Origin: Candidatus Hydrogenedentota bacterium
GTDB lineage: Bacteria > Hydrogenedentota > Hydrogenedentia > Hydrogenedentales > SLHB01
Direction of reading: 5' to 3'
Assembly (NCBI GenBank): GCA_020848835.1
Contig: JADLHJ010000049.1
Location: forward strand, 32,752 to 96,751
DNA length: 64,000 nt
Below the pieces are notes generated by a model. That model was not told the origin of the DNA. It made no database searches and worked only from the letters and a program-made list of their open reading frames with translations. The translations under genes were made by a program, and so were the position numbers. Below, one piece after another: positions 1 to 7,495 of the stretch (within the stretch, counting starts at the first letter, position 1; every line of letters begins with the position of its first letter).

Positions 1-2
1 TG

Positions 3-431
3 AACCCACGCGGCTGCCTCAACAAGATTCCTGTGGAAATCCCCGGCGTTACGACGCTCGGGCCAAGCGACGAAGAGCAGATTGTGAACGCACTGAATGA
101 CGTCCACCGCGGCATGCAGGCGCGTCGCGTGTATAAAGTGCTCGCGCATGTCTCGCGTACGTATCGCGACGATCAGGGTCGAGACTATGACGCCATCGAG
201 CAGTACCTGACGGAACTGTTTCGCGCATACAAGCGAATTGAGATTACGCGAGTGCCGCCGAAGGTTATTGTGCAGGGCGACCGCGCGCGCGCCGTGGAGA
301 CTTTTGGCACGCGTGCGGAACCGTTCAATGCAAGCGAGCACCGCCCCATTGAACTGAACGGGCAGATGAACATATACCTCGAGAAGATCGACACCAAATG
401 GTTGATTGTCGAATGGGGCCGGGTCTTTTAG
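3..431 (+). CDS. Hypothetical NTF2-like protein, 5' end outside window
   Basis: The frame is open from base 3 to the stop at 431. A GTG at 33 is possible, but the codons before it also read as protein (…RGCLNKIPVEI), so the gene most likely begins left of the window. That leading part contains a Cys and could be the tail of a lipoprotein signal; this is a guess. The visible ~130 residues have a helical start and then alternating strands ending in LEKIDTKWLIVEWGRVF. This resembles the small alpha+beta fold of NTF2/SnoaL/DUF4440 proteins, which often bind small ligands or serve as extracytoplasmic modules. No catalytic residue can be assigned. The TPR gene follows 24 bp downstream, so the two may be co-transcribed. 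Confidence 0.5.
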   Translation, partial: NPRGCLNKIPVEIPGVTTLGPSDEEQIVNALNDVHRGMQARRVYKVLAHVSRTYRDDQGRDYDAIEQYLTELFRAYKRIEITRVPPKVIVQGDRARAVETFGTRAEPFNASEHRPIELNGQMNIYLEKIDTKWLIVEWGRVF

Positions 432-455
432 AAAAATCGGAGTTACGCAAGAAAA

Positions 456-1475
456 ATGGCGGTCCAGATGAAGACGGAGAAAAATGCCAAATCGGCGTCC
501 GGCAAGAAGCCGGTAAAATCATTGTTTGACGAGAAACCGAAGCAGGACGACCTGTCACAACTGATTGCTGACGTGAAGGAACGCCCGATTGTGTACGGCG
601 GTATCGCGGCGTTTTTGCTGGTCTGCCTCCTTGCCGGGTTTCTATGGCGGGCAAATGCAGTCGCAAAACGCAAAGACATCGTTACTGCGTACGCCCAGGC
701 GCTCGATAAGCAGGAGCCCGCGGAGCGCTTCGCCGCGCTCGAACCGCTGACGCAGGGTGTTGCAAAAAACAGCGACGAAGTGATCTACATGGCTGCGGAG
801 ACTGCGTACAAAGCCGGCCAGTACGACAAGGCAAAAGCCTCGTTCGATCGCCTCCGGGCCGACTTCAAGAGTTCGCCGTTCACGGCGGATGCCGTTGAAG
901 GTCTAGGATACATCGCCGAAAATTCCAAGGACTACGACGCAGCGGTTGGATACTACAAAGAAGTCCAGACCACATGGAGCGACAGCTTCGCCGCTCGCCG
1001 TCAGCCGATGAACATCGCGCGCGTCGAGGAACAGCGCGGCAAACTTGCTGAAGCGATTGCCGCCTACAACGAACAACTCCAATTGTTTCCCGGTTCGACC
1101 CTCGCAGCGGAAGCCACCGCGGCGTTAACGCGTCTCGAAAAATCCAATCCGGAACTCTTCCCGAAAGCAGAACCTATTACACCTGCATTAACGACACCCG
1201 TCACGCCGGGAAGTGAAACCCCTGCGCCTGTGGCACCTGACACGAGCACACCAAGCCTCGACATGAAGCTGCAGGAACCTGATCTGCCAGCCGATGGCAC
1301 GGCGCCTGCCGCGTCCGGCCAGGATGTGGACGTGAAGTTAAAGATGCCGGAACTTGGCGGGGCAGCCACCGAACCGGCCGATCAAGCCGCGACCGCACCA
1401 GCCGATGGCGATCTGGGCGAGCTCGGCGATTTTCCGGTAACTGGTAGTGGCAGTAGCGCCAGTTCAAAAAATTAG
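456..1475 (+). CDS. Membrane-anchored tetratricopeptide-repeat protein
   Basis: 339 residues. After a charged cytoplasmic N terminus there is one hydrophobic segment at about residues 47-65 (YGGIAAFLLVCLLAGFLW). A helical repeat region follows at about 75-230 with TPR-like units (e.g. EVIYMAAETAYKAGQYDKAK, AVEGLGYIAENSKDYDAAVG, RVEEQRGKLAEAIAAYNEQL). The last ~100 residues are Pro/Ala/Thr-rich and low in complexity. The layout recalls YfgM-type or Tol/BamD-like periplasmic TPR scaffolds. Such proteins bind partner proteins rather than catalyse, and the partner cannot be read from this sequence. The gene follows the NTF2-like gene closely and ends before a clear terminator at 1500-1531. Confidence 0.7.
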   Translation: MAVQMKTEKNAKSASGKKPVKSLFDEKPKQDDLSQLIADVKERPIVYGGIAAFLLVCLLAGFLWRANAVAKRKDIVTAYAQALDKQEPAERFAALEPLTQGVAKNSDEVIYMAAETAYKAGQYDKAKASFDRLRADFKSSPFTADAVEGLGYIAENSKDYDAAVGYYKEVQTTWSDSFAARRQPMNIARVEEQRGKLAEAIAAYNEQLQLFPGSTLAAEATAALTRLEKSNPELFPKAEPITPALTTPVTPGSETPAPVAPDTSTPSLDMKLQEPDLPADGTAPAASGQDVDVKLKMPELGGAATEPADQAATAPADGDLGELGDFPVTGSGSSASSKN

Positions 1476-1499
1476 TCCGATATACATCGATCGCTTTTT

Positions 1500-1531
1500 G
1501 TTCCCAGGCCCACGGCTTGGGAACTTTTTTT
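1500..1531 (+). terminator. Rho-independent terminator built on a GTTCCCA…TGGGAAC palindrome
   Basis: An 11-bp stem (GTTCCCAGGCC / GGCTTGGGAAC, one G·U pair) with a 3-base loop is followed by seven Ts. It lies 25 bp after the TPR stop codon. The stem closely matches the palindrome at 22934-22959, so it may be a domesticated copy of a dispersed repeat. Confidence 0.8.
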
Positions 1532-1591
1532 GTCCGCGCCCGCAAGTGCGCATCCCGCGCGTTAACGGTATAACACTGAGGAGGGACGCGC

Positions 1592-2032
1592 ATGAAATGG
1601 AACCACGAGCACTACGAAATCGACACCGATCCAAATCGGATCGATCACGACCGCGTCTTGGCCTATCTTAAGACGACATATTGGGCGGGGGACCGTAGCG
1701 CAGCGGAAATCAGGACATCGTGGGATAATTCCAAAGTTCTTTTTGGAGTATACGACACGAACGCTGTGAATCTGCAGATTGGTTGCGCTCGCGTCGTGAC
1801 CGATACACGTACCTTTGGTTGGCTCGCAGATGTGTATATCGACCCAGAATACCGGGGCCGCGGCCTGGGTAAGTTGCTCGTAAAATGTGTGATCGAGCAC
1901 CCCGACTGCGCTGAACTTCGAAACTTCATCCTCGGCACGCGAGATGCCCACGGCCTCTACGAACAATTCGGCTGGGGTACACCCGCCTACCCCGAACGAT
2001 TCATGATTCGTTGCAGCGAGCCTGCCGCTTAA
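1592..2032 (+). CDS. GNAT family N-acetyltransferase
   Basis: 146 residues. The acetyl-CoA pyrophosphate-binding loop RGRGLG lies at residues 88-93, after the beta4 strand DVYIDPEY, which is the hallmark of GNAT motif A. The C-terminal part (LGTRDAHGLYEQFGWG) matches motif B, where the acyl group is held. It should transfer an acetyl group from acetyl-CoA to an amine. The substrate is unknown. The start is supported by GAGGAGG ten bases upstream. It stands alone between the terminator at 1500-1531 and the desaturase gene. Confidence 0.85.
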   Translation: MKWNHEHYEIDTDPNRIDHDRVLAYLKTTYWAGDRSAAEIRTSWDNSKVLFGVYDTNAVNLQIGCARVVTDTRTFGWLADVYIDPEYRGRGLGKLLVKCVIEHPDCAELRNFILGTRDAHGLYEQFGWGTPAYPERFMIRCSEPAA

Positions 2033-2202
2033 CCCACGGTTCCGTTCTCAAATATACTTCGCGATTTTGTACATTAAGTGTTGTATACTAGGCGTAACAA
2101 TCTCTGCCGCGAAACCGGGTGCAGGGATTGGATGTCTGAGACAACAACGAGGGAACCGCACGCGGCGTCCCTCATCACACGCAGTAAGAGGAAGAACGAA
2201 GT

Positions 2203-3126
2203 ATGGCCCAATTTCCGGCCTGGGTGAATGCTGCCCGGCTCAAGTTCCCCACGATCGTTGTCATATCCATCATTCACGCGCTCGCGCTGCTTGCGCCGTT
2301 TACATTTAGTTGGTCCGGTTTTTTCCTATGCCTGGTGCTCGTGTGGGTTACGGGTGGGCTCGGTATCACCTTGTGTTACCACCGCTTGCTCACGCACCGT
2401 AGCTACCGGACCTTCAAACCAATTGAGTATCTGTTAACCCTTTTCGGCTGCCTCGCGCTCCAGGGCGGGCCAATTACTTGGGTGGCAACGCATCGTCTGC
2501 ACCACAAGGAATCCGACGAAGATCCCGATCCCCATACGCCGCAGCACACCTTTTGGTGGTCGCATATCGTCTGGAATTTCTTCCGGGACCCGCAGTTGGA
2601 TTGCTACGACAAGATTCGGCGTTTCGCGAAGGATCTGGATAAAGACCGCGTCCTCCGCTTTTACGAACGCTATTTCTTCTTTATCTACCTCGCGCTGGCG
2701 ATCGCGCTGTACGGCATTGGTCAGCTCATCGGCGGATGGAAGCTGGGCGTCTCGCTCGTAATCTGGGGTTGCTGCGTGCGCACTGTGCTTGTGTGGCACT
2801 TCACCTGGCTCGTCAACAGCGCCACGCACATGTGGGGCTACACCAACTACAAGACCACCGACAACAGCAAGAACACTTGGTGGGTCGCGCTGCTCACCTT
2901 CGGCGAAGGCTGGCACAACAACCATCACGCCGACCAGCGCTCAGCTGCGCATGGGCACCGCTGGTGGGAAATCGATCAAACCTACATCACCATCAAGATG
3001 ATGCAATGGGTGGGCCTCGCGCGCGATGTCGTCAAACCGGGTCGGCTGTCGCAAATCCGGTCCAAGTCTACTGCCGGGCCGGAAACTGTACTGGACGATC
3101 AGGACGCCGCCGTCTCTGAAGCATAG
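2203..3126 (+). CDS. Acyl-CoA/acyl-lipid delta-9-type fatty acid desaturase
   Basis: 307 residues. The three histidine boxes of integral-membrane diiron desaturases are complete: HRLLTH at residues 60-65, HRLHH at 97-101 and HNNHH at 238-242. Hydrophobic pairs at about 17-55 and 160-200 would place the boxes on the cytoplasmic face. The family inserts a cis double bond in a fatty acyl chain using O2 and an electron donor, which adjusts membrane fluidity. The length and the motif DEDPDPHTP after box 2 fit the stearoyl-CoA/DesC-like group. AGAGGA precedes the ATG by about 10 bases. The O2 requirement implies at least occasional oxic conditions. Confidence 0.92.
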   Translation: MAQFPAWVNAARLKFPTIVVISIIHALALLAPFTFSWSGFFLCLVLVWVTGGLGITLCYHRLLTHRSYRTFKPIEYLLTLFGCLALQGGPITWVATHRLHHKESDEDPDPHTPQHTFWWSHIVWNFFRDPQLDCYDKIRRFAKDLDKDRVLRFYERYFFFIYLALAIALYGIGQLIGGWKLGVSLVIWGCCVRTVLVWHFTWLVNSATHMWGYTNYKTTDNSKNTWWVALLTFGEGWHNNHHADQRSAAHGHRWWEIDQTYITIKMMQWVGLARDVVKPGRLSQIRSKSTAGPETVLDDQDAAVSEA

Positions 3127-3147
3127 TCCTGAAAAACATTAAGTGCT

Positions 3148-3181
3148 GAGGCAGGTCTTAACGGACCTGCCTCTTTTTTTT
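3148..3181 (+). terminator. Rho-independent terminator after the desaturase
   Basis: A perfect 10-bp stem (GAGGCAGGTC / GACCTGCCTC) with a 6-base loop is followed by eight Ts, about 20 bp after the desaturase stop. Confidence 0.92.
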
Positions 3182-3547
3182 CCCGCGCCCGATGCAATCC
3201 GGTATAGAAAATCAGCTTATATTGCGTCGCAACCCGCGAAACTAGCGATTTCAGCGAAAGTCGCTGAGAATGAGCACTTTATGACTAATACTTTTGTTGA
3301 GAACCGCTAGCTAAAAGAGGATTTATCTGGCATAATTTGTCCGTCACTTCGTGCGGGGTGATCAGAATTGGCTTATGGAGAATAGGCGCAATTCGCTCTT
3401 GGGAAGTTAATCGTGCGCTGGTCTGCGCGGAGACTTGGGTTCTACCCGGACGCCTTTACCAAGCGTCAGCCACGTTCTGCTGAAGCGGTGTCGATAGGGG
3501 TTTTCTATGCCCGGCTCGCATGCCGTTTCCATGAGGAGCCGGATGTA
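3182..3547 (+). other. Gene-free leader upstream of the large secreted protein
   Basis: I see no convincing gene here. An open frame from a GTG at 3413 runs into the next gene, but it adds ~45 residues with no signal-peptide character and no Shine-Dalgarno sequence. The region is less GC-rich than its surroundings and probably holds the promoter and 5' UTR of the gene at 3548. I cannot name a -35/-10 pair with confidence. Confidence 0.4.
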
Positions 3548-6500
3548 ATGATCCGTTCGCGGGCCCGAACCAGCGTTCTGCTACATGCTATTTTCTGGGG
3601 TGCCTATCTCGCCAACGCGCAAACCGTGATCCAACTCTCCGAAACGCCGATCGTGGAAGACGTCCGACGCCTCGGCGTGAATCTTGGCGGACCGGAAAGC
3701 TACGCCGCCGCGCAATATATGAAGAATCTCGTACCCAACCCCGGTTTCGAATCGGGCGAATACGGGATGGTGTGGCACACGAAGTCGGGTGCTACCGGGA
3801 ATCACGCGCTGCAAGATTTTTGGACCACGGATTGGAACAACGACATTCTCGGAATCGGCCAGCAGGAAGGGTTCTGGAACAATGCCGATTACGAAATCGT
3901 CTATGGTGCGGCCGCAGGCCGGCGCGGAAAAATCTCGTCGTTCGAACACGAAAGCCAAACGTACTCGTATTATTTCGATTCAAACGGCACTGCACCGGAC
4001 ACGTGGAGCGTGGTGTTTGTTCGCCAGCAATTCACTAAGAGCTTTGGCTCCAAACTACCTTCCGTAAACGCCGACACGACCACAACGCGCCCTGGCAGCC
4101 CCGGTGTGCAGTCGTACCACGGTTTCTGGCCTGGTGCGGATTGGATGCCAATCGCGACGCAATACTTCGACAGTTACTGGCGCGACAGTCAATTCGAAGC
4201 CGGCAAGATGATGATCATCGAAGGCCCGTGGCGCATCGAGTTTTGGGCGAAAGGCAAGAACAACGGCGACCAGATGCGCGTGCGTTTTGCCCGTGAAGGC
4301 GAAGGCAGTTTTATCAATCGCCAGTTCAGTCTCTCGACGAGCTGGCAAAAATACAGCTTTGACTTCACGGTCGCACCTGGTGCCGACAAACTTGGCCCTT
4401 ATGCGCCTACCGACTATCACCCCATCCTGGTGTTGAGCTTTAACATGCTCACGCCCGGGACGGAGATTTGGCTCGATGACCTCGAGTTATACAAATCCGG
4501 GCAGGTCAATCCCACTCAGTTTACCGATCGGTTCGTCAACGGTTTGAAAGGCCTGCGACCCGGGGTATTGCGCGATTGGCGCACGCAATTTGGCGCGTCG
4601 CTGGACAACGAACTGGCAGAAGCATTCGGGCGAAAGATGACCGGATGGCGTCCGCATGAACGCAAAGCAATGAACTGGGGCTATTCGTTGCACGACTTCC
4701 TCGAACTGTGCAAAGAAGTCGGCTCCGAGCCGTGGTACGTCATTCCGCCAACATTCTCCCCAGAAGATCTTCGTAATCTGGCTGCGTATTTATGCGCGCC
4801 TACGTCTTCTAACCATCCGTATGCGCTCAAGCGCGCCGCGCTTGGGCAGGAAGAACCGTGGACAACGGTATTCCCCAAGATGCACCTCGAATATGGCAAC
4901 GAGCTATGGGGAGCGGCCTCCGGCAACGACCCATTTTTCGGCGCGTCCATGCTGGGTGGCAAGCGGCTCGGGCGGGTGGCGCACGATAGGTTCAACATAC
5001 TGCGCAGCGGGCCTTTCTTCGACGCTGCAAAGCTGGATCTAATTATCGGCGGGCAGAACGGTTCTCCAGACCGCCAAGGCGAAATCATGGATGAAGCCAC
5101 TTCGCATAACTCGATCGCGCTTGCTCCGTACTTCGGCGCTTTGGAAACATACAACACGCAAGACGAAATCTACTATCCGCTCTTTGCCCGCGCATTGGCG
5201 ACCGATCTCACGAAGGCAAATACCAGCAAACAGATCATCGACTCGTACAATCGCGGCACGGAAATGAGCATCTACGAAATCAATTACCACACAACCGGGG
5301 GAACGATTCCGAGTTCGATACGCGATCCGTTCACGGCCGGGGCCGCCGGCGCGCTCGCGTTGCCGCTGTATATGATGAGTTTCCAGCGCAACCTCGGCGT
5401 CAACTTGCAGTGCGCGTTCACCGCGCTGGGGTTCAGCTTTCGCGACGATAATAAAAACTATTGCCGCATGTGGGGCATGTTGCGCGACATTGAAGGAACG
5501 AAACGCAAACGGCCCACGTGGATCGGCGTTGAACTCGCCAACAAAGCCATCATGGGCAATCTTGTCGAATCCACACACTCCGGCGCGATACCTACAAAGA
5601 CCATCGGCGCGATAAACGCGCTACCCATTCCGCAAACCTTCCCAGTGATCAATTCTTTTGCGTATCACGATGGATTCGACCATTCAGTGATGCTGTACAA
5701 CCTGGACCTGAATTCAGCGCATCCCATCGTACTGAACCACGCGCACAGACCGCAGAGCACGGCAACGATGTATCAGTTTGCGCCAAGCGACATTAATCTC
5801 ACCAACGAAGACACGCAGAACCTAATCTATCAAACCACGCCGATAACGAATTTTACCGATTCCTACGCGATGACCTTACCCTCGAAATCAATTACCGTGC
5901 TCAAGTGGAGCACGAAGATGGGCCTGACGGCCGCGCCGGACGCGATGGTGTTTCCCGACACGGAGATTCTCAGCACGGTAGACCAACCGATGACGGTCAC
6001 GAACGAAGCGACAACAAGCGGCCCGCGCAATTTGGTGAGTGTCAATCTTGTGAGTGGCGATGGCGGATCTTTCCAATTGCTCTCGTCGACGCCCGTGAAC
6101 GACATGGCCCCGGGTACCTCTACACAATTGCAGTGGCGTTTCGCGCCCACCACGAACGGACTGAAGACAGCAACCTACACTATCGTCACCACCGATCCCG
6201 ACTACCCGACGATTACGATTCAGCTTCAGGGTAAAGCGACAGGAGACGACGACGGCGACGGCGTGCCTGAGTCGCAGGACTTGTTCCCTTGGAATTCTAA
6301 CGATTGGGCAGACACTGACGGCGACGGGATGGGTGACAATTTCGAGAACTGGATCATCAACGCCAATGGCGGCGACGCCTTCGATTCGTTTGACGACGTC
6401 ATGCCAGACGACGATTTCGACAATGACGGTTTCATTAACCTTGCGGAATTCCTCTATCAAACCGATCCGACGGACGGGACGACGAGCTTGCCCGTGCAAT

Positions 6501-6619
6501 GGATGGGTGCGCTTGTGACTTCGCTCGCGCTGATTGGCGCAGCGTTGCTGTACCGTCGATACAAACTGGTGACGCTTCGCGCTGTGGCGGCGCGCGGCGA
6601 TCGAATTCAAAAGCAGTAG
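3548..6619 (+). CDS. Large secreted GH-A-like glycoside hydrolase with C-terminal membrane anchor
   Basis: About 1023 residues from the ATG at 3548, which has GAGGAG upstream and gives a signal peptide (MIRSRARTSVLLHAIFWGAY…ANA). An N-terminal beta-rich region contains NPGFESG and resembles a carbohydrate-binding jelly roll. The central part resembles a clan GH-A TIM barrel: HLEYGNELWG near residue 452 has the Asn-Glu acid/base pattern, and SIYEINYH near 576 would hold the nucleophile. Next comes an Ig-like/choice-of-anchor domain (~800-895), then Asp-rich calcium-binding repeats of thrombospondin type 3 style (DDDGDGVPESQDLFP, DTDGDGMGDNFE), then a hydrophobic segment followed by Arg/Lys. 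The end looks like a CTERM-type sorting tail or a plain anchor. Arabinofuranosidase-like families (GH51/GH39) are the nearest analogy. The substrate is unknown. Confidence 0.65.
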   Translation: MIRSRARTSVLLHAIFWGAYLANAQTVIQLSETPIVEDVRRLGVNLGGPESYAAAQYMKNLVPNPGFESGEYGMVWHTKSGATGNHALQDFWTTDWNNDILGIGQQEGFWNNADYEIVYGAAAGRRGKISSFEHESQTYSYYFDSNGTAPDTWSVVFVRQQFTKSFGSKLPSVNADTTTTRPGSPGVQSYHGFWPGADWMPIATQYFDSYWRDSQFEAGKMMIIEGPWRIEFWAKGKNNGDQMRVRFAREGEGSFINRQFSLSTSWQKYSFDFTVAPGADKLGPYAPTDYHPILVLSFNMLTPGTEIWLDDLELYKSGQVNPTQFTDRFVNGLKGLRPGVLRDWRTQFGASLDNELAEAFGRKMTGWRPHERKAMNWGYSLHDFLELCKEVGSEPWYVIPPTFSPEDLRNLAAYLCAPTSSNHPYALKRAALGQEEPWTTVFPKMHLEYGNELWGAASGNDPFFGASMLGGKRLGRVAHDRFNILRSGPFFDAAKLDLIIGGQNGSPDRQGEIMDEATSHNSIALAPYFGALETYNTQDEIYYPLFARALATDLTKANTSKQIIDSYNRGTEMSIYEINYHTTGGTIPSSIRDPFTAGAAGALALPLYMMSFQRNLGVNLQCAFTALGFSFRDDNKNYCRMWGMLRDIEGTKRKRPTWIGVELANKAIMGNLVESTHSGAIPTKTIGAINALPIPQTFPVINSFAYHDGFDHSVMLYNLDLNSAHPIVLNHAHRPQSTATMYQFAPSDINLTNEDTQNLIYQTTPITNFTDSYAMTLPSKSITVLKWSTKMGLTAAPDAMVFPDTEILSTVDQPMTVTNEATTSGPRNLVSVNLVSGDGGSFQLLSSTPVNDMAPGTSTQLQWRFAPTTNGLKTATYTIVTTDPDYPTITIQLQGKATGDDDGDGVPESQDLFPWNSNDWADTDGDGMGDNFENWIINANGGDAFDSFDDVMPDDDFDNDGFINLAEFLYQTDPTDGTTSLPVQWMGALVTSLALIGAALLYRRYKLVTLRAVAARGDRIQKQ

Positions 6620-6701
6620 AAGTACGCAGTAACTAATCGCGGGGTGCGATGCAGTATTCGAAATCCGCGCGCGTAGCGGCGCGCGAAGTCATGGCTTTTC
6701 C

Positions 6702-7439
6702 ATGAACGCGCCGATGCTTCGCATCTTGCCGTTCTTGCGGAAACCGATCCGGTTCTTCGCGCGGGCGCTGTTAAGCCCCGAAACGCGCATCCGCCTGAAA
6801 TCTGCATGGCTGCCACGCGAATTTGACTACGACTCCGAATATTTTCTGCGAGACATCGACGGCCCCGCAACCGCAAGCGCGCCGGTGATCACGCGGTGTA
6901 TCGTTCGCGATTTCGCGCCGAAATCCGTAATCGATATCGGCTGCGGCACGGGTGCGCTGCTCGCCCAATTGCGTGACGAAGGCTGTAGCGTTTTGGGTCT
7001 TGAGTACGCTGCCGCTGGGCGCAATATGTGCCATAAACGAGGGTTGGAAGTCCGCCCGTTTGACATCACGCTGGACAACTTTGAAGCGGAACAAATCTAT
7101 GATGTTGTGGTCAGTATGGAAGTTGCCGAGCACCTCCCCGAAACCGCCGCGGACCGTTATGTCGAATTACTGTCGCGTCTCGGTCGCAACATTGTATTTA
7201 CCGCCGCCACGCCGGGCCAGGGCGGTACCGGCCACGTAAACGAACAACCCCACGAATACTGGATCAACAAATTCGCGCAACGCGATCGCATCCTGGATTG
7301 GACGCTCACCTCGCGCTGGCGCGCTGCCTGGCGCGACTCTGGCCACGTCCAATCTTGGTATTACAACAATTTGCTGGTCTTTCGCGTGCCCCGTAAAGCA
7401 CCGGTCTACGGCGCCGTGCTCCAGCGCGATACCGTATAG
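6702..7439 (+). CDS. Class I SAM-dependent methyltransferase
   Basis: 245 residues. SAM-binding motif I is DIGCGTG at residues 78-84, followed by the acidic end of strand beta2 (LGLEYA) and motif IV-like VVVSMEVAEHLPE, as in the UbiG/Methyltransf_11/23 group. No substrate domain is recognisable. The basic N terminus with hydrophobic patches may touch the membrane, and similar proteins act on glycolipids or polysaccharides; that is a weak inference. It follows the secreted hydrolase by ~80 bp and precedes the metal ATPase by 56 bp. Confidence 0.8.
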   Translation: MNAPMLRILPFLRKPIRFFARALLSPETRIRLKSAWLPREFDYDSEYFLRDIDGPATASAPVITRCIVRDFAPKSVIDIGCGTGALLAQLRDEGCSVLGLEYAAAGRNMCHKRGLEVRPFDITLDNFEAEQIYDVVVSMEVAEHLPETAADRYVELLSRLGRNIVFTAATPGQGGTGHVNEQPHEYWINKFAQRDRILDWTLTSRWRAAWRDSGHVQSWYYNNLLVFRVPRKAPVYGAVLQRDTV

Positions 7440-7495
7440 GGGACTAATTCTTCTGTCGTCTTGGTTCGCTATACTAAGGGCGAGACCAAAACGAC

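Noticed and set aside
2050..2110. Candidate promoter (TATACT at about 2085) before the desaturase
   Set aside because: No acceptable -35 element lies at 16-18 bases, so I do not list it as a feature.
3413..3547. A GTG start extending the large secreted protein by 45 residues
   Set aside because: It would bury the signal peptide, and no ribosome site precedes it. The ATG at 3548 has GAGGAG and a proper signal.
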